A stretch of 64,000 bases of DNA from Pinus tabuliformis (lineage: Eukaryota > Streptophyta > Pinopsida > Pinales > Pinaceae): the NCBI GenBank assembly GCA_031772625.1, contig CM062820.1, positions 89,078,988 to 89,142,987 of the forward strand. The letters are read 5' to 3'. The notes under the pieces are model-generated. The model was given only the letters and a program-made list of their open reading frames with translations, had not been told where the DNA came from and ran no database searches. This document shows positions 23,436 to 36,292 of this stretch, piece after piece. The first letter of the stretch is position 1, and every line of letters starts with the position of its first letter. The position numbers and the translations under genes were made by a program.

Positions 23436-23634
23436 AAAGTGTTATATTTATTTTAAATATTTGAAAACATATAAAATTTTATTTTATTTTTAGTATTTTA
23501 GTGTTAATTCAGAGTATATCTATATTGATAAAATGTCTTTCAAAATATTTTTTAAGATTTTAGTTCACAAATTCATATATTGTTAAAATTATTTTTGAAT
23601 ATTTTATTGTTACTTTCATATAGAGAGAGTGTGT

Positions 23635-24025
23635 CAATTGAATTTAACTTGGTTGGTTGGGTGGAATAATTGTTATCATCCTCACCCAAGTGCAAGTCCA
23701 ATAAGTTGACACAATTTCGCTCTGGAATAGAGTAACTTTGTTGTGCTCTTAAGTGAGTTTATACTAAGGGCTGATGTAGTACCAACAACCTCTCTCTTGC
23801 CTTCAAGGTGATAAGGAGGTTGACTTTTTTCCTCAAGCCATACCCAATTCCTATTTTTTTCTTCAACTGAGTTTATCTTGGATGGTTGGGAGGATAGAGT
23901 AATTATCTTGTACTCTTTAGTGATTCTATATTGAGGGCTAGCCTAGTACCAACAACCTGCTTAGTATCGACAACCTCTCTCTTGCCTTAAGAGTATGAGG
24001 GGGGCTGACTTTCATCCTAATCCCA
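23635..24025. repeat. Diverged ~230-bp direct duplication
   Basis: Both copies share TTGGTTGGTTGGG/TTGGATGGTTGGG, ATAGAGTAA, TAGTACCAACAACCT and CAACCTCTCTCTTGCCTT, then a GGTTGACTTT/GGCTGACTTT stretch. Confidence 0.6.
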
Positions 24026-26201
24026 AATTGTTTCTTTAGAAAAAACAAACATAGATATATCTAGACAGTGAGATATTTAAAATAATTTTAATAGAATAAG
24101 AATTCATATTGTTCAAATTTTAGGAAATGTATTTAAGACTAAAATATAGTGATATTTTACAGAAGTCTACTATTAAATCATTTTGATAAAAAAAAATAGT
24201 TAAAAAAAGTCAATTTACATTTGTGAAAACAATTAATAATAATTATCTTCATAAACAAAGTTTTTTACTTTATTTAAAAAAATATTTAATTTTTACATTT
24301 ATAAATATAATTAATATTAATTATCCAGAAAAAAAAATTCCCATTTCTTTATAAATTACAGACAAACCATTTAACTAAATATTTATAGTCCATATATTTT
24401 AAATTTATATTAACATTTTGACAGGGCTACTTCTATATAAATTTCTTTTACTTCCTTACATTTTTTTTTAAATGACGAGTCTTTATGAATTTTCATATTT
24501 GGTTCGACTACTATGATGTTTGTGTAGGGATGAGTATAATTTTAATATTTTTTTCATAAAGTTGGGTTGAAATTAGGTTAATCACTATTAAAAATGGATT
24601 ATTTTTAAATTTGCATTATATTTTAATATTTTTAGTATCAATTAAATGATTAGTAAATATTAATAGGTATCAATTTATAATAAATGTCAAAATACTTAAT
24701 AATACATTTTAAATTGTTAAAAATTATAGCAATTAACTAAATTATAATTTTATTTAAAATAATTAAGAATTCTATTAATATATAATTTAAACATATATAT
24801 ATTTAAAAAAAATATCTAACAAGATTCTTAATCATGGAGATTCATTTTAGGCTTTGTTACAATGTTATCGGCCAATACCATGGTTTATTAATACCAGATG
24901 TCTAAAAAACCAAAACACATTTCATATAAAACTTGTTGATATGACATTTTTTTAATTAATAAATTTAATTAAAAAAAGCAAAAAAGACATAACTACTTTA
25001 TGAATAAATCTCAACCTTCAACCTGTATATATTATTAAAAATATTCTAGAACATTTTATAAATACTAAATCCCTATCATCCACCTAATAATTATTAATGA
25101 TTAAATTAAAATTATAAAACCTTATTTTAAAATAAACATACTTTTTTCTTAATTATATATAAATAATTTTCAATTCTAAACAAATCTTTTAAATATAAAA
25201 CAATATTTTTCTAAAAACAAATAAAAATAAAAATAAATAAATAAATAAAATAATAACGACAAACTTTCAAAATCAATAATAAAATATTTCAAAAAATTAG
25301 TTACAATTTTCAAAATTTATAAACAACTATTATAAATTTTAAAAAATTAGTTACAATTTTCAAATTTTATAAACAACTATTATAAATTTTAATGTTTTAA
25401 AACCATATTTATAGCGAATAATATTATGTGTATTTTTTTTATTTTTATTTTTTATATTTAAGTTAGTCTACAATGAGGCCAATTTTATTATTAAATAAAG
25501 AAACAATTTATCTATATGCCAAATATTGGAAGACTCTGTGAAGGATAAACACCTTATGAGACAGATTTTATTCCACTTGTAATTCTCGCTGTCAATCCTG
25601 GCTCATAAATTTATACTAAATAACTCGCGCCTCAATCAGTCCCCATAAATTTATACCAAAAAATTATTTATTTAGTGCCATGTCATAATGATGGTCGGTA
25701 ATCTATATTTTATACTTGTTAATATATTGTTATGCCCTATTAAAGGTTTCTCTCGGTTGTGAAGTTGTTACTCTCTCTTTCTTTATTTCCTTCTTTATAA
25801 TATTTGCTTTATTTAAATAATAAAATTTTATTATTATTATTATTATTAAATTAAATATATATATAAATTATTATATTAAAATATATTATAATAATAAAAA
25901 TATGCATATTATGGTTTTCAGGTGAAATCTTATTTAAATTGGTTTTTTATTATATATATGGATTTAGCACCCTGAAAAATTTCGAGGACATTTTGATTGT
26001 GCAGGGTTACTCATCAAACTTGTGATTTCAATAAATTTCTGTTCGATTTTAGAGAAATTAGACCAGAAAAACCTATCGGAAAAGCTTCCAAAAATCGCAC
26101 TAAAAACAACTCGCATAAATAATACACTCAAGATATTCAAGATGGACCTTTCAACTTAATTATGCCATGTAATCATTAATATGAATCAGTTGATGTCTTA
26201 A
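24026..26201. other. AT-rich spacer with small repeats, no gene seen
   Basis: It holds an AAAT-type microsatellite (about 25220-25250), a 56-bp duplication at about 25288-25392 (AAAAAATTAGTTACAATTTT and AAACAACTATTATAAATTTT twice) and a (TTA)n run near 25830. No coding signal. Confidence 0.6.
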
Positions 26202-26869
26202 GTGCGTGTGTTTTCAATTAAAAAAGAAAACAGAAGGAATAAGAAGCAAGTGCACAAACCAAGAGGCTGGCAATGCACAGTGAATCCAGAAGAAGAAATA
26301 GAGGATGAGGGGGAGCCTAACGCCCCACCTGAACAACACGATGATCCTATAGGGGACAATTCCGCGGCAGCGATCCCAACGGTAAACAATCAGGAACACC
26401 TTTACTCCGATCCCGGAAAAATTACTACAGCAACAAACAAGAGTACAAAGTTTCACCAAAATCAGGCAGAGATGACAAGCATGGATCCAAGCATGGGAGG
26501 CATCAAAAGGCACCACCAATCAGATAACTCAGACTCAGATAAAGAAATAGGGATTCAGAATGCAGAATCACAGTTAGTCATTGCTTCGATCCAGCCCACT
26601 CAAGGAGAGTGGCGCAAGGTTGAAAAGAAAAAGGGGAGAAAAGCTTGAAGCGTGAGCCTCTCAGCTTTTTTGCCCTTTCTTTTCTCTCTCCTCTCTTTCT
26701 TTTTTTCTATTCTTTGTGCACGTTAGTCTTCTAACGTTGCGTGGGGTGCGAAAGCACTCGGGCCCATGTGGCAGATTTCGGAATGCTTCATTGCATCTGC
26801 TTGTGTAACTTTTCATTAAATTTTTTAATAAAAGGTTACCGTTTTTTTCCTTGGAAAAAAAAAAAAAAA
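26202..26869 (+). mobile_element. L1-like fragment: ORF1 C-terminus joined to 3' end and poly(A)
   Basis: An open frame to 26648 is hydrophilic and ends GEWRKVEKKKGRKA, a type of C-terminus I associate with plant LINE ORF1 proteins. It is followed by a ~200-bp tail with AATAAAAGG and a 15-A run (26855-26869). No endonuclease or RT lies between, so this looks like an internally deleted or short LINE-derived copy. The track's first codon is GTG, and no convincing ATG start or 5' end was found. A processed cellular transcript is the alternative. Confidence 0.4.
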
Positions 26870-27440
26870 TAATGAGAAAATTAGTATGAGCTAAGAATTA
26901 GTTTATTCATTTTATATAAATGTTTAATTTAGGACGTCATCTTTATTTGAAAATATTTTAGTTATTCTTTTTCAACTTGATTTGATAAACCATAATGACA
27001 ATCATGCAAATTTTTTATTGTTTTTAATATTAGTCTTTAAAGTTTATAATCACTTGGGTTTTAGTATTAATCATTTAGGTTTATTATTCCTTAAGTTTAT
27101 TAACCTAAGAGTTCGTATTCTCAATGTATAATATTATTCACAGTGTATCATATTATTCACAGGGTTTATAATATTAATCTTAGGTTTTTATATAAATTTC
27201 TTGTCCAACGCATTGTCACATTGTGACAAAGGTTGTTTGAATAAAAAAATCAACCATGGTCCAATATGGAATTGTAACAAAGATTGTCTCAATATGAAAC
27301 TCAACAATCGTAAATAGTTTATTTTAGCCTTTATAGTATTTATCTTAGGGTTTTTAGCGTTTATAATATTAATCCATTAGATTTAATACTACTTTGCTGG
27401 TTTATAATCTCTTGGTATTTTAATATTAATCTTAATCCCT
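26870..27440. other. AT-rich spacer, no gene seen
   Basis: Contains a short duplication (CAGTGTATCATATTATTCAC-like, near 27130-27170). No coding before the LINE endonuclease remnant. Confidence 0.55.
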
Positions 27441-29195
27441 TGATTTTTTAGTCAAGCTCTGTAGTGCTCAGGATCTCATAATTTGCAATGGTCTAAAGAA
27501 GTGGCCCAACTCTAGCCAGATGACTTGTATCCATGGGCTTGGTAGCAGTGTGGTAGACTATGTTATTTTCGATCTCCCTTTATACAATGAAATAATAAAT
27601 TTTGACATCTTAAACGACCACGAGCCTGACTCTTATCATAGGCCTTTACTTATAACTCTCAATTTTGTCATGCATAGAGATCCCATAGAAGATAATCCTT
27701 ATAGCCAAAAAGAACCTAATCTTTGATAGAAATAAAAACATCTTTCTAAATGAATTAAAAACTAATTTGCTTCCTTTATCTAGTATAGACAACATAGAAG
27801 ACCTTTATCATAATTTTACTACAACCCTCTCATATTTTATTAGCAAGTTCTCAATTGAAGTTTCCAATAATAAAGGAAATAGCAAAACCAACCCATGGTA
27901 TGACAAAGATTATAAAAGTGCAAGGAGAAAAATTAAGGAAGTTGTTGATGAATCTATTGAAATTGGCAAGATAAAAATATACAAAGCCCTAACTAAAAGG
28001 GAAAAAAGGAAGTATATTCGTAAAAGAAATGAGAATCTCTTACACCTCTCTAAGGTAGCTCCTAAGAAATTATGGAGGCAGATTCTAACTAGGAAAACTA
28101 AAGATAATAATAAAATTGCTTTACATGATTGGAATTCCTATCTCAAAAAGCTTTATGAATCTCCAAATGTGAGGGATAACTTTGAAACCCTGCTCACAAC
28201 GAAAGAAGTTTTCTCTTTATAAGACATTGATTTTGGGTTTAAACAGTTGGAAAATGGGAAAGCTAAGGACATCGAAGGTTACCAGGTGGAAATCTTAAAA
28301 ACTAGAGGTCCTGTCCTCATCCCCGACATCCACAAGATTTTCAATCAAGCAGTCAAGAAAGGGTTCCCTAAACCATGGACTCAGAGCCTCATTATCCCTA
28401 TTTTTAAAAGTGGGGATACAAATAGCCCCTCTAATTATCTCACAATTATGATCAACCCTCTCTTAGCCAAGTTATATGGTATTATTTTGGAAAAAGAAGT
28501 TGAGCATATGGCTTGAAAGTGAAGGTAAGCAGGCGAAAGGCCAAGCAGGTTTTAGAAGGCTACATTCAACAATGGACCACCTTGTGATGCTTAGGATCAT
28601 TGTGGGGGAATGCCACAATGATAAATCCAATCTCTTTTGTTGCTTTGTGGATTTTAGAAAGGCTTTCAATATGGTTCCTAGAAACAACCTATGGAATATA
28701 TTAGAGGAGCTAAAGGTTCCTTTCGAGTTGAGAGCTGCCGCTATAAGTTTATACGAGAATGTAATTGCCAAGTTAAAGAGCAATGAGGGGTGGTTGAAAT
28801 ATATTAAGTGTAATATTGGAGTTAAACAAGGTTGCCCCCTCTCCCCTAACCTATTTGTCATTTACATCGACAAGCTAGAAGGTTGTTTAGAGGAAGTAGG
28901 TTATGCTGGCACAATCTTAGCTAGGATAGACATCATCCTTCTTCTCTATGCTGACGATATTGTTCTTCTCGCAAGGTGCCCATCTGATCTTGATAAGCAA
29001 CTTAGACTCCTTAAGGATTTCTGCTCTACCATATGTATGACTATTAACATTGACAAAACAAAAGTTATGATTATCAAATCCAAGAAGGACACTTACGCTA
29101 ATTTTATGTATGACAATAGTAACTTGGAGGAACTGTCTTCTTACAAGTACTTAGGAATTGATATTCATCACAAGCTGAACTTGAACTATAGTATT
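27441..29195 (+). pseudogene. LINE-A ORF2, 5' part: endonuclease end and RT
   Basis: 27441-27726 reads like the end of an EEP endonuclease (SVVDYVIFDLPLYNE ... HRPLLITLNF, matching the usual D-x-H-R-P-L end). A frameshift near 27722 leads into the linker and RT. RT motifs in order: NGKAKDIEGYQVE, LIIPIFKSGD, GQAGFR, FVDFRKAFNMVPR, GVKQGCPLSPNLF, and the catalytic YADDIVLL at about 28947-28970, then the thumb (SYKYLGIDI). Defects: a stop at 28220 and a frameshift near 28495 in an A-run. The frame is interrupted at 29195 after LNYSI by the LTR element and resumes at 37364. Confidence 0.85.
29191..29195. other. Left target-site duplication of the protease-only element
   Basis: GTATT, identical to 37359-37363. 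Removing the element and one copy restores the LINE frame. Confidence 0.92.
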
Positions 29196-30261
29196 TGTTA
29201 TAGACAAATTTGTGCCTTACAGCAACAAGCATGAATTGTCAATAATCCAAGGGATCCAAAGTTCCCTAAACATGATGTTCCTACCCCTAGAGGAACAAGG
29301 TCAGCAAACCAACAGCTCTCAGATCAGTTCTCCACCTGAAAACACTAAAAAACAAGCAATCCTGAAATCAAAGCAGGTGCTCCACTAGGTTTCTGCGCTG
29401 AAACTCAGTTGCTCCATGGTGTACCTGCGTTGCAAAGCAAGTGGAACAAAGGCCACCTGCGCTGAGTGAGATGGGACAAGTGGCACACTGAGTCATTTCT
29501 CTGGAATCTTCCAAAAATGACACTTGGACCAGGTATTTCGCCTTGTGATGAGTCAGAGGCTCTGTTTCTCCAAGTGGAAGCAAGGGTCTCCAAGTGGACT
29601 CAAGAACTGAAGATCAACTAAAGATTAACTGAAGAGAGAGAGGACACAAGGCAGCTACACATCAGTTGCAAGCCGACTCATCCTTTCTCAATTCATCTAT
29701 ATATTGAGCTCTCTCCTATGAGCTCAGGAGGCTGGAATTTTGTGCAAAGTAATGATATGTTGTTGGTTTCACTATAGAACTATTGGGTGATTGTTTGAGA
29801 GAGGTGAAGAGGAGAAATTCTTTCTGCTGGGAGGTGTTGCTGGGTTGGAGCCTTCAATGGTTGTAATACTCTCAGAACCTTTACTTCTTCATTAATAAAA
29901 GCTATTGAGGTTCTTCTATGTGCTCTTGTTTCAATAATATATTGTGATGATTGCATGTTTGGTTTACACTAATCCATGAACCAGTTATGATTGCATGCCT
30001 CTTGTAGTTTCCTTCTTTGTTATTTTGCAGGATCTCATTGTAGCTGGGCAAGCAAAAGAACAAGGAGCTAGGAGCAAGCGGCCAAAGAGAAGAGTTTGGA
30101 TTCGACATTAAGCGCAAGGCAACGGTTAGTGCATTTCTCCATTCTCTTTTGCTTTCATAAAGAAGTAAACCTTAAGTAGTTTGTTTTACAGTTGTTGCTA
30201 AGGAACTATCACCCTTAGAGTGGGATAGGGTCATCCGAGTCGGATACTTTTCCCTACAACA
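29196..30261 (+). repeat. 5' LTR of the protease-only element
   Basis: 1066 bp, TGTTATAGACAAATTTG... to ...CCCTACAACA. ATATATTGAGCTCTC near 29698-29712 is a plausible TATA region, and AATAAAAGC near 29894 a possible poly(A) signal. Confidence 0.92.
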
Positions 30262-30264
30262 AAC

Positions 30265-30282
30265 TGGCGACTCCACTGGGGA
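30265..30282 (+). other. Primer-binding site, tRNA-Arg type
   Basis: TGGCGACTCCACTGGGGA, three bases after the LTR. This form is known from Ogre/Tat-lineage Gypsy elements, where it is assigned to tRNA-Arg. Confidence 0.75.
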
Positions 30283-31972
30283 TCGTATCCTGTTGATTGT
30301 GTTTGTAGTATCTTGCTATTCATTTCCTGAACAAGAGAGTACCAAATCGAAAAGCTTTTGACTATATCAAAAGCGAAGTAGAGGGCAGCTACTCTGGCTC
30401 ATTTCTGAGCAAGTTCATGATTTGAAGAGCTGATCTACAAGGATCCTTGTAAGCTATTAGTGATAGCTTTTCACCTTCCTAATCATCCCTTTGAGTGTGC
30501 TTGACTGATTGCTTCTGATTTGAGCAAAAACTATGCATTTTTGAGAAAATTGTGACCCGGAAACTGAGAAAACGCAACTTTCGTTTTCCAAAGCAGGTAG
30601 TACACAGGCTACCTACTTTGCAACGCATGTCCCGAAGGGGCTACCTGCGCTGAGAGCCAGACTGGCTGTGCAGCACCTGCGTTGGCCCAAATTTGCCTAG
30701 TGCATTTGGGGTTTCCTCCCTTTTTCTTGCCTGTTTTCACTATTGATTTGGCTGCCAGTTACCAGTCTTGCACCTGTTCTGAAACCAATATTACTTGCCA
30801 TCATTCCGCCTCTGTTATATAACGAAATTGTACTTGTTCTTTTGTATTTCTTATTCATTTACAATTTCCCATAACGAAGAGTAAACTAGTCTTGCTTTTG
30901 GCCTCTTAGATCTGAACCTGTGTTAGGCATTTTGCTAGTCTAAAGAGTTAGCTTGTTTGTTGTCCATAGCTGATTAGTCATTTAATTTCGTCATTATGGT
31001 TTGATTTCATGTATTTCCAGTGATTAAACAAGTAAATCTTAAGGTGTCTTTTGATTTTGGACAAGCTTGTTTACTTTCGCTTTAAATCGAAATCAAAGTT
31101 ATATAACAACTTTCCTTTTGTAACCCATCCACATTAAGAAAGGGAAAAGAAAATACATGCATTGTGCATTTTGCATTTGACTGTTTGCTTGACGATTTAG
31201 GAAAAATTTGCATTTAGTGTGTTCTCTATGATCTGTGTGAAAAGGTTTGCCTTTCTTTTCCCTCAGTAGTTAAGGTTTTCAAAGTTGAAAGATTGAAAAG
31301 TTTACTTCTCATCTTAGACTGCATTCAGGAATTTGTTACATACATCTCGTGGTGATCCTTAAAGGAAAACTGCTAAGCAAGATCAACATTAAAATAAATC
31401 CAATTTACATAACAACGCTTTGTAACATAACGCAAACAAATAGAGGTCTAGGTAGAGACGTGTTCCGGCATCGTTAAACATAGTGACTGTCGATCTCTAC
31501 GAAGGTGGGTGATTCCTCCTGAGAGTCAGTGGCACTAATACGGACTTGTGCTCCCACGTACCGTCGCGTATATATTGGGAGACCCCTATAGGAACAAAGC
31601 CTTTATCCATAGGAAGCCGTGTCGGCCGCCCTACTGATCGCGATGCAGTGAACACAGCATTCACGAAGATCGACCACCCGTACCGTAAAACGTATTCTGT
31701 GGTTTCGCGAAAAGTTTGGCACACCCTCTGCCTAGAACTCCAGAGCAGTTTCTTTTGGCCTTTTTCAAACTCTATAACTGAAAAAGTCCATCCGAGCATT
31801 TGTCACTTCGGGCTTGTTAAAACATCGAAGGGGACTAGAGTCATCTTTAGCTTTTTCTCGACTCTTAAAACATGAAAAAGCAAGTTTGTGTCTAAAAGCG
31901 TCGTTAATAAAATTTATTTTAAACGGAACATAATCACCTCTTATTCCCACGTTGATCTTTCAGTTGAAAAGT
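30283..31972 (+). other. Leader of the protease-only element, no gene seen
   Basis: About 1.7 kb between primer site and first ATG. No Gag capsid motif in any frame; short frames at 31497-31875 on either strand have no recognised domain. Long leaders are common in Tat-type elements. Confidence 0.6.
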
Positions 31973-33565
31973 ATGGGGCCCACCAACCAAGGAAGTAACC
32001 TTGGTGGAAGTCCAAATCCCTTCTCCTCTTGGGGAGATGTTGGTGCGCCTCATATGGCCACATTGTCACTTCCAGGATTGACAATTGGCCTACCTGTATG
32101 GCTCTTTTCAACTAATGTAGTTCAAATCGCCACAAATCCTGAGCAGTCGAATCAACAATCAGACCAGTCTAGAGCTGCCCACCAGCCTTCCACTTCTTAC
32201 ATTTCTTCCTCTGATCCTTCATCTTCACAAGGTAGAGCCGGCAAAAGTCAGCCTCCCATGGAGAAGAAGGAAAAGAAGAAGAAAGAAAAGAAGCAGAAGG
32301 GGCCTATGGCGAAGGCGACTGGGGGCAAGCAAAAGACATCTGACAAAAATCCACACACTGCACGGACCGGGCCTAAATCGCCATGTGTCATTTGCAAAGG
32401 GACCCACTTCCATCATGATTGTCCTTGTATTCCCCGGATACTAAGGGACTGGTCCCCCAGGTTGCACAATCCGGTAGCATCAACCTCTGGTAGTCATGTT
32501 GATTGCAATCCGTCAACTAGCGAGAGTGAAGGATGAAAAGGGAGACCAAGATCACCCTGTATGTTGTGTGAAGGCGATCACGCCATCCACCGATGTCCAT
32601 TCTTAGATGAGGTGAAGAGAGTTTTGGAAGATCGTCCGGTATCACCGTTACGACTTCCTCCTGAATACCAAAAACTCGTGCCTAATCCCTCGATAGTTGA
32701 AAATCCAGCTGGCCCGCTCAAGTGGTCAGCTGAAGTGTCGGTCATTGAGAATGAACCAACTGAATCCAGACCAGACGAAAGTCTAAAGGTAGAAATGGCA
32801 GTTGACCCGGTTCTTCCTTCAGAGGTTTCATCCTCAAATGACACCGTCGTTGAAGATTCATCTTCAAATGACACCCTCACTGAAGAGAATAAGGATGACA
32901 CCGTCCAGATTCTTTTCATCAACACAGACTCTGATGAGCATCAGGGCAATGCGCCCATTCCTTTATCGCAGGAAGGAACATCGTCAGGGTCGTATCCGGC
33001 CGTGTATTCGGTCCCACCACCAAGCAACCTGGTTGTATCCTTTGATTGGAACCAACTAGGCAGACCCCGGTTACCAGCCAGTATACCATTCAGAATCATT
33101 GTCCAAATCTATAGAATGGTAATGGCTGGAACCATCATTGATGAAGGGGCATCTGTGAGTATCCTTTCCTCTATTGCTTGGAAAGCACTGGGTTCCCCGG
33201 CACTTTTACCTGAGATGAGAAATCTATCAGGTTTTGATAAAGGAACCAGTCGCCCGTTAGGGATTCTCCCCAATGTTCCCATTACATTGAAGGGGAAGAC
33301 AGTTCATATGAACGTCATGGTCGTCCAGGGACCCTTGGTTTATAACTTACTCCTTGGACGAGACTATATATATTGCATGGAGGCAATAGTGTCCTCGCTC
33401 TTTAGAGTCATGTGTTTTCCGCACGAAGGAAGAATGGTCAAGCTCGTAGACCAACTTTCATTTCCAGGATCACGCATCGCAAATAGTCAAATACCATCCC
33501 TAAACGGCTTATTCACTCAAGAAATGCCTCCACCCCCGGTTCTACTTCCCGATGAATGCGAGTGA
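31973..33565 (+). CDS. Nucleocapsid-protease protein with one in-frame TGA
   Basis: The ATG at 31973 opens MGPTNQGSNLGGSPNPFSSW. The product is Ser/Pro/Gln-rich, then Lys-rich (KKEKKKKEKKQKG), then a CCHC knuckle CVICKGTHFHHDC. A TGA at 32534-32536 interrupts. The same frame goes on to a second knuckle CMLCEGDHAIHRC, an acidic linker with a repeated SSNDT motif, and an aspartic protease (IIDEGASVSILSS about residue 390; flap/core LLGRDYIYCMEA) before the stop at 33563-33565. The Gag capsid is not evident and no RT follows. Except for the TGA the frame is clean over 530 codons, which fits the youth of the LTRs. Whether TGA is read through, or is a mutation, cannot be seen. Confidence 0.75.
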
Positions 33566-36279
33566 TTCGGAAAGATATAACTGGGACCCAGGGGGCATGC
33601 ACCCTGGCCTGCCTTGGGCAGAGGAAACCTTGGGTATAAAGTTGATTTCCGCAGAAGAATATGACTAGTCCGTACCCCGTCCGAAAGAAGGAAGAGAGGG
33701 TTGTTCTAGAATAAGATTCTTTTGTCAAAGTTATGTGAGCGAAAAGATCGTCTCCCTTTGTCTAAAAAAGTAGGCTCTCCTAAGGAGGAGATCCATTTGT
33801 GGCAGCAAGTAGCCACCATCTTTGAATGTCAAGCCTCACCCATTAAAACAATATGTTTTGAAGGATAAGTAGGGGCAGTCTTCAAAGAAAGAGATGAAAT
33901 TGCTGCAACAAGTAGTCACCATCCTTAGCAACCTAATGATAGACACCGCCGAAAAGAGAGTTTAGTTTGCGGCAGCAAGCAAAACCATTTTTCGGATAAT
34001 AAGTAAGAGGCAGCGCCTCGAAATTATACTTTATACCTGGGGGCATGCAAACCTTTTGAAGTGCAAGCATGGGACGACTATTTATTTTTTTAAATTTTTA
34101 GGTCCTCCCTTTAAACCTATAGGTCTAACCCGTTAAACTCGTAGGATTAGCCGTTTCCAGCTTGCATAAAGAAAGGATGTGGGGCAAAAGTTAAAACTTG
34201 CCAAATTGGAGTAACTAGTGAGGTATAGCTCCTTAAATATGACTACCTCACCTGAGGCGTTTCTTGTATTATGACTGGTATATTCGAGCAGTTTTAGCAC
34301 ACAGTTCATGCTCGTTAAAAAATAAACGCAAGATTCGAGCAGTTTTAGCACACAGTTCATGCTCGTTAAAAAATAAACGCAAGATCCGAGCAGTTTTAGC
34401 ACATAGTTCATGCTCGTTAAAAAATAAACATAAGTTGTGAGCAATCTTCCCCTAGAGTTCAAGCTCACCCAGAAAAAATGAACCGGTAAATAACCTTGGT
34501 AAATGTAACCTTTGACAGCCATATTAAAGCCCTTGGTCGTGTTCTTGCAGTCTCACCTCCATCCGTTCATCTGGCGAATCGTTCATCTCCATATGTTTGT
34601 TTACCCATTTTGAGGAACAGCTGCGAAGAGTGATTTCACTAAGCCATCCTTGAGACACTGCCGTGATTGGAATATTCCAACCTGTACCTGGAATCTGCTA
34701 CTGCCCTGTTAATCACTCGTTCCTCGAAAGACGAGTCGTCTTTAATCTCTTTTCACTGACTCGTAAAATATGAAAAGATTGCCGAGTTTTGGCCTTCCAG
34801 CTCGTTAAAGCGACCGGAAAGCTATCCCTCCTCTAGATTTTAATCTTTTTGGACCTGAGGGATTATTGCACAAAAAGATCGAGCGCTTGTTTTGTTCGGC
34901 TCGTTAAAACAATCGAAAATTCATCCCTTCTGTATTGTTTTATACTTTTTCGGACTTAAGGGATTAGAAGACGAAAAAGGAATTTTGGAGTTAACTTTCC
35001 GTACCTTTTCAGACTCTCTAAAAATGAAAAGGACCGAGTTTTCCTTGTCGTTAGACTCGTTAAAATGATTAAATAGCGACAAACTTGTCTTTAGACGAGA
35101 ACGAGTTTCCCTATCGCTAGGCTCGTTAAAACATAGCGATGGGCTTGCCCGAAGGGCAGGTTATAGAACAAGCATATGTTATCCTCCTCAAGCTTGACAA
35201 AAATAAAGAGGTACTGGTCAGCAATGACTGGGGAAAAAATTGGGAGAACCTCACAGCATTAATGGTAGCAAGTCGCTCTTGAACATGACACTTTGTCCTC
35301 CGTATCACATCGGGTTGGGTTGTTTCATTCACCGGTCTCATAACCATGGTCCTCGCCACACCATCCACAATTGGGGTAATGCTACCGATCCATCACATCA
35401 GTGTCGTTATATGTTCAAGAGATGTGGTTCTGCAAAGAGTCAACCGTGTCCCACCCACTGCCATACATTATCCTTCATCCACTTCATGACTGCCACCCTG
35501 AATTATACATCACAGTTTGTTTTCACCTCATCACAATCACTAGCTCCGTTCCGTGTCACTGATGTGGGATTCATTAAGGCCCTCCTTTGACGGATCGCTC
35601 CTTGTCGACTTCAGCTCATTATCCAAGGAGTTGATCTAGGAACAACCCCTTCAGTACTTTGAAGCTTGCATGCCTCAATGGCAAGTTTCTCACTTCCGGC
35701 GATAGGTATACATCAATGACCTTCGACTAGAGGATTTTGCATGGTGGTCGACGCCAACTCCTTTATTCCCACCATGTGAATTGTACTGCTGTACCTTGAG
35801 GGTCATCATCCTTATCGGTGATTCCTCTCGCGCTTGTTAACGGTTTACATCATTGGCCGGTAATCAAGCGATGTCTTTCCATGTTCGACTTCAAGAAATT
35901 CTCACATGGATCGACTTGTACATCGAGTGAAGATCGGAAGAGATTGAAGACCCTGGATCTAGTTTCATCCATCCGGGCTGCGATATATATTCAGGACATA
36001 AAGACATTTGATATGTACATCATTGCAGCAGATGATCCTCCTCCTCAAAGGATGATAATTTCAGCAGAGAATTATCAGTCTACAATCAGACGATCGTCTG
36101 TTCTATGTACCAAAATGTGTTTATAAAGCTGAGCATGGGAATGCCCGCCTCAGCTAGATCATGAAAATGTATGAAAAATAATGTATCGTATTGTATCTTA
36201 TTACAGGACACTTCTCAGCAGATTGAATGAACTTCGGATCCTCTCAATAAAGCATTTCACCCGATAAACGACCTCATAC
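33566..36279 (+). other. Non-coding 3' half of the protease-only element
   Basis: No RT, RNase H or integrase in any frame; frames at 35240 and 35818 (about 100 codons) have no recognised domain. It is built of recurring short modules: CTCGTTAAA with GATTGCCGAGTTT or ATGAAAAG stretches between 34300 and 35140, and GCAGCAAGTAGCCACCAT-type repeats at 33790-33990. Confidence 0.65.
34283..34480 (+). repeat. 51-bp tandem repeats in the protease-only element
   Basis: GAGCAGTTTTAGCACACAGT then TCATGCTCGTTAAAAAATAA occurs three times, with starts near 34287, 34337 and 34388, and a decayed fourth at 34439. Confidence 0.88.
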
Positions 36280-36290
36280 TTTAGGGGGCA
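36280..36290 (+). other. Polypurine tract of the protease-only element
   Basis: TTTAGGGGGCA two bases before the 3' LTR; short but in the right place for plus-strand priming. Confidence 0.6.
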
Positions 36291-36292
36291 TC

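Noticed and set aside
26214-26519. Minus-strand frames opposite the L1-like fragment
   Set aside because: Shadow of the plus-strand frame, which has the charged composition and ends in a plausible ORF1 tail.
29368-29593. Frames in the 5' LTR of the young element (repeated at 36465-36690)
   Set aside because: LTR sequence; overlapping frames on one strand with no domain.
34133-34522. 129-codon minus-strand frame with internal repeats
   Set aside because: Created by the 51-bp tandem repeat, whose unit happens to be open; not a gene.
35240-36126. Possible integrase or RT remnant in the young LTR element
   Set aside because: No YxDD, DD35E or HHCC pattern in any frame.
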